64,000 nt of DNA from Streptomyces sp. CNH099 (GTDB lineage Bacteria; Actinomycetota; Actinomycetes; Streptomycetales; Streptomycetaceae). Under the pieces are notes generated by a model that was not told where the DNA came from, ran no database searches, and saw only the letters and a program-made list of their open reading frames with translations. This document shows, in pieces, positions 51,123 through 59,333 of the stretch. The position numbers and the translations under genes are program-made. Numbering within the stretch: the first letter of the stretch is position 1; every line of letters begins with the position of its first letter. Location: positions 100,506-164,505 of the forward strand of contig AZWL01000011.1 of NCBI GenBank assembly GCA_000514715.1, written 5' to 3'.

Positions 51123-53219
51123 TCACCGCGCCCCGTGCTCGCGGAACTCCACCCAGATCGCCTTGCCGTCGCCCCGCGGCTCCACCCCCCAGCCGTCCGC
51201 CAGCTGCTGGAGCAGCAGCACCCCGCGCCCCGACGACGCCATCTCCCCCGGGTGCCGGCGGTGCGGAAGGTTGCCGTCCGCGTCGGCGACCGTCATGCGC
51301 AGGACCCGCCGCCCGGGCGGCCCCGTGACGTCGGCCAGGACGCTGGCGGTGCTGTCCGTGTGGATCATGACGTTCGCGATCATCTCGGAGAGCGCCAGCT
51401 CCGCCGCGTCGATCTGGTCCGCCGTCGCCCAGTCGTAGAGCATGCTGCGCAGCTGGTGCCGGGCGTCGGAGATGCGCTGCTGCTCGGACTGCGGCACGGG
51501 CAGGTACATGTGCCGCTCCGACTCCGGGTGCGCCCGCCGGGTCGCGCCCGCGGTGCGCAGCAGGACGAACGCGATGTCGTCCTGGCTGCGCCCGGAGTGC
51601 GGCCCGCGGGTGGCGTACGAACCGGGGCCGGAGACCGCGTCCACGAGCGCGTCCGCCACCGTCTCAAGACCCGCGCCGAGCGTCGCCCCGAACGCGGCGC
51701 CGAGCCGCGCCTGCCCGCTGTACAGGTCGTGCCCGCCGGTCTCCACCAGGCCGTCGGTGCACAGGAGCATGGTCTCGTCCGGGTCGATCCGGTGCTCGGA
51801 GAGCGGGTACTCCTGGTCCGGCTCGATGCCCAGCGGCAGGCCGCCCTCGCTGGGATGGATGATCAGCGTGCCGTCCGGCAGCGCCACCGCGGGGTCGAGG
51901 TGGCCAGCGCGGGCCACGGTCAGGGTGCCGGTCACCGGGTCGGCCTGGAGGTAGAGGCAGGTGGCGAAGCGGGCGTCGGCGGGGTCCTCGGCCTGCTTCG
52001 CGTTGAGCCGGGTGAGGAAGCCGGAGGCGCGGGCCAGCACGGCGTCCGGGCGGTGCCCCTCGGAGGCGTACGCGCGGATCGCGATGCGCAGCTGGCTCAT
52101 CAGCGCCGCCGCCCGTACGTCGTGCCCCTGCACGTCCCCGATGACCAGGGCCGTCTGCCCGGACGGCAGCGCGAAGACGTCGTACCAGTCGCCGCCGATC
52201 TGCAGCCCGCCGCCGGAGGGGACGTACCGCGCCGCCACGTCGAAGCCCGGCACCCGCGCGACCGCCGGCATCATGCTGCGCTGCAGCCCCTCGGCCAGCT
52301 CCCGCTCCGACTCGTGGACGTGCGCGTCCGACAGCGCCTGCGCCAGCATCCGCGCCACCGTCGTCAGCACCGACCGCTCGTCCGGCGTGAACGGCACCTC
52401 CTCGTCGAACGCCGCCATCCACACCCCGACCGTCCGCCCGTCGGCCACCAGCGGCAGGAACGCCCACGACCGGAGCCGCATGACGCTGGCGTACCGCCAC
52501 GCCTCGGGGTAGCGCCGCGCGTACTCGTCGCGGCCGGTGACGTACACGGCGCGGCCGGTGCGGGCCGCCTCCGCGGCGGGGAAGGGCCCGTCCAGCGGGA
52601 GGCTGCGGAAGGGCTCGGCGTCCTCGGGCCAGTAGCCGTGGTGGCCGATGACGCGCAGGGTGTCGCCCTCGACCGCGAAGACCACCAGGCCGTCCGGCGA
52701 GAAGCCCGGCATCGACAGCGACCCCGCCACCCGCAGCACCTGGTCGGTGGAGCGGGCCTCGGCGAGCGCCCGGCCGGCGGAGAGCAGGAACGCCTCCCGG
52801 GACAGCCGCCAGTCGCTGGTCCCCAGCGGCCGGCCGACGTCCGCGGGCCGCCGCGACGGCTCCACGACCTCCTGGACGGTGCCGACGATCTCGTTCCGCT
52901 CCTCCCGCGCCGGCTCCAGCACGCGCATCCGGCAGCGCACGGTGCGTACGACGTCGCCCTGGGCGTCGACCACGCGCAGTTGGCCCTCCGCGAGCGTGCC
53001 CTCGGCGAGCGCGAGGTCGAGGATGCCGGCCAGCTCGATGTAGTCCACGCCGTGCAGCCGGGCGCGTACCACGGAGGCGTCGACGGTGGTGCGCGCCGGC
53101 GGCAGCCCGAGCAGCCGGGCGGCCTGCGCATCCAGCACCACCCCGTCGGTGTGCGTCGCCCAGCGCCAGACGCCCGTACCCAGCCCCGATAGGACCTCTT
53201 CGGTACGCATTGTCCACAT
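51123..53219 (-). CDS. PAS/GAF-SpoIIE phosphatase with anti-sigma-type ATPase domain
   Basis: The protein has 698 residues. An N-terminal PAS-like domain (about 5-110; VLSGLGTGVWRWATHTDGVV) and a GAF domain (about 130-290; VYVTGRDEYARRYPEAWRY) sense a signal. A PP2C/SpoIIE phosphatase (about 310-530) has QIGGDWYDVFALPSG, ALVIGDVQGHDVRAAALMSQL and MLLCTDGLVETG. A C-terminal HATPase (about 560-698) has SEMIANVMIHTDSTA and GRGVLLLQQLADGWG. Such proteins both dephosphorylate anti-anti-sigma factors and can bind sigma factors, giving switch control. The ATG at 53219 has GGAAG upstream; a second ATG lies at 53210. It is directly downstream of an ECF42 sigma operon but with a separate start. Confidence 0.92.
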   Translation of the reverse strand: MWTMRTEEVLSGLGTGVWRWATHTDGVVLDAQAARLLGLPPARTTVDASVVRARLHGVDYIELAGILDLALAEGTLAEGQLRVVDAQGDVVRTVRCRMRVLEPAREERNEIVGTVQEVVEPSRRPADVGRPLGTSDWRLSREAFLLSAGRALAEARSTDQVLRVAGSLSMPGFSPDGLVVFAVEGDTLRVIGHHGYWPEDAEPFRSLPLDGPFPAAEAARTGRAVYVTGRDEYARRYPEAWRYASVMRLRSWAFLPLVADGRTVGVWMAAFDEEVPFTPDERSVLTTVARMLAQALSDAHVHESERELAEGLQRSMMPAVARVPGFDVAARYVPSGGGLQIGGDWYDVFALPSGQTALVIGDVQGHDVRAAALMSQLRIAIRAYASEGHRPDAVLARASGFLTRLNAKQAEDPADARFATCLYLQADPVTGTLTVARAGHLDPAVALPDGTLIIHPSEGGLPLGIEPDQEYPLSEHRIDPDETMLLCTDGLVETGGHDLYSGQARLGAAFGATLGAGLETVADALVDAVSGPGSYATRGPHSGRSQDDIAFVLLRTAGATRRAHPESERHMYLPVPQSEQQRISDARHQLRSMLYDWATADQIDAAELALSEMIANVMIHTDSTASVLADVTGPPGRRVLRMTVADADGNLPHRRHPGEMASSGRGVLLLQQLADGWGVEPRGDGKAIWVEFREHGAR

Positions 53220-53263
53220 TTTATGCTTCCGAGCGGTCAGAGCGGCGGTTGACGGCCTCCCCG

Positions 53264-54559
53264 TCACCCCCGGTCGAGGCGTTCGCGGAGCACCGCCCGC
53301 TCGGCGGGGTTGGCGGTGAGTTCCAGCGCGCGCCGGTCGGCGGCGGCGGCCTCGCCGCGGCGGCCGAGCGCGCGCAGGAGGTCGGCGCGGGTGGCGTGGA
53401 ACAGGTGGTAGCCGCTCAGCTCCGCCGCGAGCGCCCCGGTCTCGGCGAGGGCGGCGGCGGGCCCCGCGGTGTAGCGCAGCGCCACGGCGCGGTGCAACCG
53501 GGTGACCGGCGACGGCGCCAGGTGCAGCAGCATGTCGTACAGCAGCACGATCTGCTCCCAGTCCGTCTCCTCCCAGCTGCCCGCCTCCGCGTGACAGGCC
53601 ACGATCGCCGCCTGCAGCTGGTACGGGCCGGGGCGCCGGCGGCGGATGGTGCGCACGAGCAGGCCGGCGGCCCGCTCGATCGCCGCCCGGTCCCACAGCG
53701 ACCGGTCCTGGTCGCGGAGCCGTACCAGCCCGCCGTCCCGGAAGCGGGCGGCGCCGCGGGCGCGGTGCAGCCGGATCAGCGCGAGCAGCCCCGCGACCTC
53801 CGGCTCGGCGGGCATCGCGCCGTGCAGCAGCGCGGCGAGCCACTCGGCGTCGTCGGCGAGGTCGCGGGAGTCGGCGCGGTCGGCGGTGGCCAGGTAGCCC
53901 TCGTTGAAGAGCAGGTAGATGACCGCGAGCACCTCGGTGAGCCGGTCGGCCTGCTCGTCGGGGGCGGGCACGCGGTACGGGATGCCGGCCTCGGCGATCC
54001 GCCGCTTGGCACGGGTGATCCGCTGGGCGACCGTCGCCTCCCGGACGAGGAAGGCGCGGGCGATCTGCGCGGTGGTCAGCCCGCAGACGACGCGGAGGGT
54101 CAGGGCGATGCGGGCCTCGCGGGGCAGGGCCGGGTGGCAGCAGGTGAAGACGAGCCGGAGCCGGTCGTCGCGCGCGCCCCCGCGGCCGTGCGGCCAGTCC
54201 TCCTGCCGTACGAGCTGCGCCAGCTTCTCCCGGTACGTCTCCTCGCGGCGCAGCAGGTCGAGGCCGCGGTTGCGGGCGACCGTGTAGAGCCAGGCGTCGG
54301 GCCGGTCGGGAACGCCCTCGGCGGGCCAGCGCCGCAGCGCGGCGACGACGGCGTCCTGGACGAGGTCCTCGGCGGTGGCGAAGTCGCCGGTGAGGCGGAT
54401 GAGGGTGCCGGCGAGGCGGCCCGCGTGGTCGCGTACGACCCGGTCGAGGGTGCGGTGGGCGGCGGCGCCGGGTTCCGGCCGCGCCGGCACGCCGGAGCCC
54501 GCCTGGCGGGGCTCCCCCGGGCGGGGCTCCCCCCGGCCGGACTCCGGCGCGCCGCCCAC
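53264..54559 (-). CDS. ECF42-group RNA polymerase sigma factor with TPR-like C-terminus
   Basis: This 431-residue sigma factor has region 2 (RLTGDFATAEDLVQDAVVAALRRWP), region 4 (LTLRVVCGLTTAQIARAFLVREATVAQRITRAKRRI) and a long helical extension (about 210-431) with EVLAVIYLLFNEGYLATA and FHATRADLLRALGR. This domain layout defines group ECF42, where the extension is thought to control activity and the partner is a YCII/DGPF protein. That partner gene is directly upstream with a 2-base gap. The GTG at 54559 sits right after the partner's stop, so translation is probably coupled. Many oxidative or general stress roles are proposed for this group; none is proven here. Confidence 0.92.
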   Translation of the reverse strand: MGGAPESGRGEPRPGEPRQAGSGVPARPEPGAAAHRTLDRVVRDHAGRLAGTLIRLTGDFATAEDLVQDAVVAALRRWPAEGVPDRPDAWLYTVARNRGLDLLRREETYREKLAQLVRQEDWPHGRGGARDDRLRLVFTCCHPALPREARIALTLRVVCGLTTAQIARAFLVREATVAQRITRAKRRIAEAGIPYRVPAPDEQADRLTEVLAVIYLLFNEGYLATADRADSRDLADDAEWLAALLHGAMPAEPEVAGLLALIRLHRARGAARFRDGGLVRLRDQDRSLWDRAAIERAAGLLVRTIRRRRPGPYQLQAAIVACHAEAGSWEETDWEQIVLLYDMLLHLAPSPVTRLHRAVALRYTAGPAAALAETGALAAELSGYHLFHATRADLLRALGRRGEAAAADRRALELTANPAERAVLRERLDRG

Positions 54560-54561
54560 GG

Positions 54562-55005
54562 TCAGCCCACCGGCCCGGAAGGCGCGGCCGGGGCTCCCGT
54601 CGGGGCACCCGCCGGGCCCCCCGCCGGGAGGCCCGCGGCGCCCTGCGGGACGCTCCCCGGAACCGGCACCTCCACCGGCCGGATCTCCACCACCGGGCAC
54701 CCGGGCCAGTCGGCGACCATCCGCAGCGCCTCGTCCAGGTCCGCCACCTCGACCTCCGCGTAGCCGCTGACCACCTCCTTCCCCTCCACGAACGGGCCGT
54801 CCACGACCACCGGCCCACCGCCGCCCAGCCGCACCGTCGTCGCCGACTCCGGCGCCCGCAGCTTCTGCCCGCCGCGCAGCCGCCCGGCGTGCTCGGCGAA
54901 CCACTCGTCCACGCGCTCGAACAGCCGCGCCCGCTCGGCCGGGCTCAGCGCCTGCAGCTCGTCCTGGAACTCGGGCGTGTCCACGAACAGCAGCACGTAC
55001 TTCAC
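54562..55005 (-). CDS. YCII-related (DGPF-domain) protein, ECF42 partner
   Basis: This 147-residue protein starts MKYVLLFVDTPEFQDEL and carries VVVDGPFVEGKEVVSGYAEVEVADLDEAL with the DGPF motif. A low-complexity Ala/Pro/Gly tail follows residue 115. DGPF proteins are nearly always encoded with ECF42 sigma factors and may take part in signal sensing, but the mechanism is unknown. It overlaps the upstream VOC gene by 4 bases and almost touches the sigma gene, so all three form one transcript. The tail is longer than in most relatives. Confidence 0.9.
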   Translation of the reverse strand: MKYVLLFVDTPEFQDELQALSPAERARLFERVDEWFAEHAGRLRGGQKLRAPESATTVRLGGGGPVVVDGPFVEGKEVVSGYAEVEVADLDEALRMVADWPGCPVVEIRPVEVPVPGSVPQGAAGLPAGGPAGAPTGAPAAPSGPVG

Positions 55006-55490
55006 GACCCGCCTCCCTCACCGTCGCCCTGCATCGCGGCCATGCGCCGCGCCAGCTCCTCCGGCGCCACGTCCTCGACGTGCGTCGCCACCGTCCAGCC
55101 GTGCCCGAACGGGTCGATGAGATACCCGTCCCGGGCCCCGTAGAACTGGTCCTCCGGCGCCCGCCTCAGCTCCGCGCCCAGCTCCACGGCCCGCGCGACG
55201 ACGGCGTCCACGTCCTCGACGTACACGTACAGGAAGGCCGGCGAGCCCTCCAGCCCTCCGGGCGGCGGCGCCTGGGTCCCCATCGCCGCCGACGCCTCCT
55301 CGACCATGAGAGCCGAGTCGCCGATCTCGATCTCGGCGTGCACGACGCTGCCGTCGGGGCCGTCGAAGCGCATCCGCTCGGTGGCGCCGAAGACGTCCGC
55401 GTAGAAGTCCAGCGCCTTGGCTGCGCCGCGGATGACCAGGCAGGACGTGACGCGATGGCTGCCGGCCGGCATGTACTTCGGTTGGTTCAC
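55002..55490 (-). CDS. VOC-superfamily (PhnB/glyoxalase-like) protein
   Basis: This 162-residue protein has the vicinal-oxygen-chelate fold: VTSCLVIRGAAKALDFYADVFGATERMRF in the first half, SVVHAEIEIGDSALMVEEAS with the His/Glu metal residues, and FLYVYVEDVDAVVARAVELGA, YGARDGYLIDPFGHGWTVATH in the second. PhnB-type proteins bind metals or small toxic compounds; no substrate is known here. The GTG at 55490 follows GAGGAGAGC. It is the first gene of the VOC-YCII-sigma operon and overlaps the next start (ATGA). Confidence 0.88.
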   Translation of the reverse strand: MNQPKYMPAGSHRVTSCLVIRGAAKALDFYADVFGATERMRFDGPDGSVVHAEIEIGDSALMVEEASAAMGTQAPPPGGLEGSPAFLYVYVEDVDAVVARAVELGAELRRAPEDQFYGARDGYLIDPFGHGWTVATHVEDVAPEELARRMAAMQGDGEGGGS

Positions 55491-55596
55491 TGCTCTCTCC
55501 TCACGGGGGGCGGCTTTCCGTACGGCCCCCGACTGTTGGACGATCGGCGGAGGCGCGATTTCGACACTACGGCGGAACAAGCGGGAGAAGAGTCCG

Positions 55597-56502
55597 GTGA
55601 CCGGCATCGACGTCGAGCAGAACCGGGTGGCCGAGTTCCGCCGGGCGCTGGGTCTTGAGCACCTGATCGACGTGCACACCCACTTCATGCCGCAGCGGGT
55701 GCTGGCGAAGGTCTGGGCCTACTTCGACGCCGCCGGCCCGCTCGTCGGCCGCCCCTGGCCGATCGCGTACCGGCAGGAGGAGGCCGAGCGGGTGAAGCTG
55801 CTGCGCGACTTCGGGGTGCGCGCCTTCACGTCGATGCTGTACCCGCACAAACCGGGCATGGCCCGCTGGCTCAACGACTGGTCCGCCGACTTCGCCGCCC
55901 GCACCCCGGACTGCCTGCACACCGCCACCTTCTTCGCGGAACCGGGCGCGGCGGACGACGTCCGGCGGGCGATGGCCCAGGGCGCGCGGGTCTTCAAATG
56001 CCACCTGCAGGTCGGCGCGTACGACCCGAACGCCCCCGTGCTCGACGAGGTCTGGACCCTGCTCGCCGACGCCGCCCTCCCGGTCGTCACCCACTGCGGC
56101 TCCGGCCCCGTCCCGGGCCCCCACACCGGCCCGGCCCCCGTCGCGGCGCTGCTGCAGCGCCACCCGCGGCTGCGGCTGGTCGTCGCACACCTCGGCATGC
56201 CGGAGTACGAGGACTTCCTGACCCTGGCGGAACGCCACGAGAACGTCATGCTCGACACGACGATGGCCTTCACCCCCTTCGCCGAGTCCGCCGCCCCCTT
56301 CCCGCCCCGCGCCCGCCCCCGCCTGGCGGCCCTGCGCGACCGGATCCTCCTGGGCACGGACTTCCCGAACATCCCGTACACCTACGCGGACGCCCTGTCC
56401 GCCCTCACGGCACCGGGCCTCGGCGAGGACTGGCTCCGCGCGGTCTGCCACGACAACGCGGCCCGCCTCTTCGGGCTGCCGGACCGCCCTCCGCTCGTTT
56501 AG
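55597..56502 (+). CDS. Amidohydrolase-family metal-dependent hydrolase
   Basis: This 301-residue TIM-barrel hydrolase has the metal-binding start LIDVHTHFMPQ, FKCHLQVGAYDPN, PVVTHCGSG, VVAHLGMPEYEDF and LLGTDFPNIPYTY. These are the four or five ligands of the amidohydrolase-2 group, which includes decarboxylases and lactonases. The substrate is unknown. The GTG at 55597 follows GGGAGAAGAG; a longer start at 55417 would overlap the opposite VOC promoter. The gene runs into the tRNA pair with a 120-base gap. Confidence 0.85.
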   Translation: MTGIDVEQNRVAEFRRALGLEHLIDVHTHFMPQRVLAKVWAYFDAAGPLVGRPWPIAYRQEEAERVKLLRDFGVRAFTSMLYPHKPGMARWLNDWSADFAARTPDCLHTATFFAEPGAADDVRRAMAQGARVFKCHLQVGAYDPNAPVLDEVWTLLADAALPVVTHCGSGPVPGPHTGPAPVAALLQRHPRLRLVVAHLGMPEYEDFLTLAERHENVMLDTTMAFTPFAESAAPFPPRARPRLAALRDRILLGTDFPNIPYTYADALSALTAPGLGEDWLRAVCHDNAARLFGLPDRPPLV

Positions 56503-56621
56503 TGGACCCGGGCGGGGTTCTGCTACGCTGATCCAGCGACGTCACGGCCCGTAGCCGACGGCGGAGAATCCCGGTAGGGATCACGCATCACTCTGTGCGA
56601 GACTAGGGCTCGCACAAGCCT

Positions 56622-56699
56622 GGTCCTGTGGAGCAGTTTGGAGTGCTCGCCACCCTGTCAAGGTGGAGGCCGCGGGTTCAAATCCCGTCAGGACCGCCA
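56622..56699 (+). tRNA. tRNA-Asp (anticodon GTC)
   Basis: The acceptor GGTCCTG pairs with CAGGACC, and CCA is encoded at 56697-56699. The anticodon arm CCACC-CTGTCAA-GGTGG presents GTC. The T arm has GGGTTCAAATCCC. Confidence 0.94.
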
Positions 56700-56753
56700 C
56701 CCTCGGGCGTACCCGAGGGCCACCCGACTGGGGACCCCGGTCCCCGGCCGTCG

Positions 56754-56827
56754 GGCTGGGTAGCTCAGTTGGTACGAGCGTCCGCCTGAAAAGCGGAAGG
56801 TCGCCGGTTCGACCCCGGCCCCAGCCA
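56754..56827 (+). tRNA. tRNA-Phe (anticodon GAA)
   Basis: The acceptor GGCTGGG pairs with CCCAGCC, and A is the discriminator. The anticodon arm CCGCC-TGAAAA-GCGG presents GAA. The T arm has CCGGTTCGACCCCGG. Its 3' end is directly followed by an integrase remnant, marking it as an attachment site. Confidence 0.94.
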
Positions 56828-56829
56828 CA

Positions 56830-57057
56830 CAGTGTGAGCAGCAAAAATGCCCCATCCAAGATCGCGGAGGGGGCATTCTCGTGCCCGTTTACGCCAACCG
56901 GTACGCCAACGGACGGTGAGGAGAGCTGGTCACCGAGGCGCCGGAGGGCCTCGCGCTGCTCGTCCGGCGAGGCATGCGCATACACCTTCATCGTCACCCC
57001 GATGTCGCTGTGACCGACGATCTGACGCACGATGTGCGGCGGCACGATCGGGGGTGA
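56830..57057 (-). pseudogene. C-terminal remnant of a tyrosine-recombinase integrase
   Basis: The minus frame reads PPHIVRQIVGHSDIGVTMKV, YAHASPDEQREALRRLGDQL. This is the last third of a tyrosine integrase, with the conserved His of GHS and the nucleophile Tyr of YAH. Everything upstream, including the catalytic Arg and core-binding domain, is missing at about 57057. Toward the tRNA the frame runs on through tRNA-Phe without a normal stop. It is the signature of an integrated element whose left edge is the tRNA 3' end. Confidence 0.8.
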
Positions 57058-57066
57058 CGGGATGGT

Positions 57067-57231
57067 TCACTCCGACGACTCCGTCTTGGGCTTGACCAGT
57101 GTCAGCCGCCCGTCGACGCGCATCGGGGGCGTCGCCTCACCCTGATCACGGAACAGGCACTCGTAATCGAAACCACAATTACTGCCCCTTACAGCTAATC
57201 CTTGATCATTTCGCATGAGTTCACTGAGCAT
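57067..57231 (-). CDS. Small hypothetical protein, probably a truncated element gene
   Basis: The 54-residue frame MLSELMRNDQGLAVRGSNCG, FDYECLFRDQGEATPPMRVD, GRLTLVKPKTESSE reads like a real protein end, less G+C-rich than its neighbours. No good ribosome site precedes it, and the transposase fragment abuts its 5' side, so the IS may have cut it. No family is recognised. Confidence 0.35.
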   Translation of the reverse strand: MLSELMRNDQGLAVRGSNCGFDYECLFRDQGEATPPMRVDGRLTLVKPKTESSE

Positions 57232-57238
57232 TTCCGAT

Positions 57239-57589
57239 CTACGCTCGGGCGAGTGACTGCTGTTCGCGGTGGATGACGAAGATCGCGTGGACGAGTGCGG
57301 TGATGCGGTTCGGGCTGATTCGTACTCGCTGCAGTACCCGCCACTGTTTGAGTTGGGCGAAGGCGCGCTCGACCGGCGCTCGCAGGCGGGCCAGGGCGGT
57401 GTTGGCCTGTTTCTCCCAGCCGTTGTGGCCCTTCCCAACGGGCCGTTTGACCGGGGTGTACACGGTGCCGCCGGCGCCCTGGTAGCCGGAGTCGGCGGTG
57501 GTCTCCACGTCGGCGTCGGTCACCGCCTCGATGATGCCGTCGTGGCGGGCGGCGGTGATGCCGGCATCTGCCGCCCCGTTCACCCTCAC
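57239..57589 (-). mobile_element. IS5-family transposase C-terminal fragment
   Basis: The minus-strand frame reads ITAARHDGIIEAVTDADVET, TADSGYQGAGGTVYTPVKRP, LARLRAPVERAFAQLKQWRV, and RISPNRITALVHAIFVIHRE. These are the C-terminal blocks of an IS5/DDE_Tnp_4 transposase, including the last acidic residue of the DDE motif (APVERAF). The first 150 or more residues are missing; the frame opens within the 48-bp repeat at 57565-57612. It is a dead remnant. Confidence 0.85.
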
Positions 57590-57612
57590 CGGACACGATC
57601 AGATCCACTCAC
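57565..57612 (-). repeat. 48-bp inverted repeat, left copy
   Basis: This is the exact reverse complement of the 48 bases at 58928-58975 (core GATCTGATCGTGTCCGGTGA). It is fused to the IS5 transposase fragment on its left. Both copies carry the same short frame start. Confidence 0.92.
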
Positions 57613-57741
57613 TGCCGTCACTACATGCCGCAATCGGCAATTGATTCACGGCACAACGGGGCAATGCGCTTTCATCGCATCACATTGGCCGGCCAATGGA
57701 ATTCCACCCAAGAGAAAGGGTTACCCGTAAGGAAAGCGAAG

Positions 57742-58554
57742 GTGTCTAGACGGGAGTTACCGTTACGGCGCCTGCTGCGCATCGGCAGCATTATCGCCGC
57801 GACCTTCGGAATCGCAGTCGCCACCACAACCTCCGCAAACGCACATGTGGTCTACGAGGAGTCCTACGACTGGGAAAACAGTGCAGGCACCAACTGCCTG
57901 TACAACTACAGTGAAGTGTCGAATGGCACAGACGACCAGGGATACTTCAAGACCAGTGTGATCGCCCGGTGGAACCCAGAACTCATGCCATTCGACTGTA
58001 ACTGGCCCTGGGAGCGGGCGCCTGGCGAGCTGGCGAACGGGATGGCCATCTACAAGTGGTCCGACGGGGAATGGCGCTTGTGTGACAGCGCTGGACTCTT
58101 CTACAACACGCAGTCCGTCTACCGGTTGGACGTGATCTACGACGTTGCATCGGTCCCGGGGACATTCTGCGGACCCGGCTCCTACGGAGTCGCGAGCTTC
58201 TCCTTCCTGTGGTGGGACAACGCCTGGCAGGGAAATGAAAGGGGCCTGTGGTCTGGCTACCACGACAACATCGGCCGGTGGGAAGTCAGGTCCGCCGAGA
58301 CACCACCGACTCCGGAATGGGTGAACCCGGATGGGACCATCGATCCGGATAAGATGCCCGAGCGCATCACCGTCGTCGGGAAAGACGGCAAGCCCGCCAT
58401 CAAGAGCAACGGCGAACGCGTCACGGCCAAGACGAGCCTCGGGACACCAAAGCTACCGCCAGGCAACCATCCGGGCGGAGATGATCTCACGCGACGCATC
58501 GAATCCGCCGGCGACGGTGAATCCATCGAGGTTGTCGAAATTCAACCGAAGTAA
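57742..58554 (+). CDS. Secreted hypothetical protein with TTA codons
   Basis: This 270-residue protein has a signal peptide (basic RRELPLRRLLR, a hydrophobic stretch, then TTSANA before HVVYEESYDWE). The mature protein is Trp- and Tyr-rich with four Cys and contains NCLYNYSEVSNGTDDQGYF and WPWERAPGELANGMAIYKW. A charged C-terminal tail (PERITVVGKDGKPAIKSNG) follows. No family is recognised. Two of the first eight codons are TTA (57757, 57763) and AGA is used, so translation depends on the rare leucyl-tRNA of bldA and the gene is probably acquired. The GTG at 57742 follows AAGGAAAG. Confidence 0.72.
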   Translation: MSRRELPLRRLLRIGSIIAATFGIAVATTTSANAHVVYEESYDWENSAGTNCLYNYSEVSNGTDDQGYFKTSVIARWNPELMPFDCNWPWERAPGELANGMAIYKWSDGEWRLCDSAGLFYNTQSVYRLDVIYDVASVPGTFCGPGSYGVASFSFLWWDNAWQGNERGLWSGYHDNIGRWEVRSAETPPTPEWVNPDGTIDPDKMPERITVVGKDGKPAIKSNGERVTAKTSLGTPKLPPGNHPGGDDLTRRIESAGDGESIEVVEIQPK

Positions 58555-58666
58555 CCGGTAGTCAGACAGCAGAATCGTCGGTACACTACCTTCCCAGGGA
58601 GATATCTTTCTTTCCCCGGGAAGGCCGCAACCTCGAAGCGATCAACCGTCGACAACAGAGGCGTTT

Positions 58667-58894
58667 ATGGACGACCACGAACGACGTATTGTACGGTCGG
58701 CGGCACGGCACGTCGTTGCCCTCTTTTCCGGATGCGTAGCCCTCTTGGGAGTGACGTTCGTAGGATTCTGGGCCATATCTTCTGGACCTCAGCTCTTCAC
58801 TCATCAGGCCATCCACCAGGGATTGATAATCCCCGTACTGCTTGTGATATGTATCTTCGGCTTGATCTGTCTGTGCCTCCTGCTGACAAGTTAA
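58667..58894 (+). CDS. Small two-helix membrane protein
   Basis: This 75-residue protein has a charged N-terminus (MDDHERRIVRSAARH) and two hydrophobic helices (VVALFSGCVALLGVTFVGFW and LIIPVLLVICIFGLICLCLL). The ATG has AGAGG upstream. Its G+C is low for this genome. No family is recognised; it sits between the 48-bp repeats with the secreted protein gene. Confidence 0.6.
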   Translation: MDDHERRIVRSAARHVVALFSGCVALLGVTFVGFWAISSGPQLFTHQAIHQGLIIPVLLVICIFGLICLCLLLTS

Positions 58895-58927
58895 GAAGAC
58901 TAGAATCTATCGCAGGCGAGTGGTCCG

Positions 58928-58975
58928 GTGAGTGGATCTGATCGTGTCCGGTGAGGGTGAACGGGGCGGCAGATG
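58928..58975 (+). repeat. 48-bp inverted repeat, right copy
   Basis: It is identical to the reverse complement of 57565-57612 from GTGAGTGGATC to GGCAGATG. The two copies bracket 1.3 kb containing the secreted and membrane protein genes. Divergence starts immediately on both outer sides. Confidence 0.92.
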
Positions 58976-59092
58976 GTCGCCCCGTGCCCGTGACGCGGCG
59001 AAGCTCCTCGCGGTTACTACGGACCAACCGGCTGGCACAAGAATCACATCTTCGTGCCTGTCTACAGCAAGGAGGCAAACCCGTTTTGAACC

Positions 59093-59299
59093 CGTTGGTC
59101 GATCGCTTCAAGATGAAGTGCGACATGGGGAACGGCGCGAGCGGCGGACCGATGGCAATCGGCCTGCAAACGAGCAACATTCAGATCGTCGGCACCAATA
59201 GTCGCCGTGAAGGCACTTCATCCGGAGAGTTTGCGAACATCTGGGCTGTTTTCGTCGAATCACGGGGCGACGGCCGTGAACGTGCTCAACGCACTGTAG
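59093..59299 (+). pseudogene. Trypsin-like serine protease remnant with frameshift
   Basis: One frame reads KMKCDMGNGASGGPMAIGLQ with the GxSGGP active-site serine motif, then IQIVGTNSRREGTSSGEFAN. About 59246 the coding signal moves to another frame, LFSSNHGATAVNVLNAL, ending in TAG at 59297. This matches the C-terminal end of secreted trypsin-like proteases. Upstream, another frame reads RGYYGPTGWHKNHIFVPVYS. The catalytic His and Asp are lost. Confidence 0.65.
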
Positions 59300-59333
59300 C
59301 TCACCTGAGATCCGTCGATGCCGGAGGTCGCCG

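Noticed and set aside
57239..57612. A complete, active IS5 element
   Set aside because: The N-terminal part of the transposase and one or both element ends are missing.
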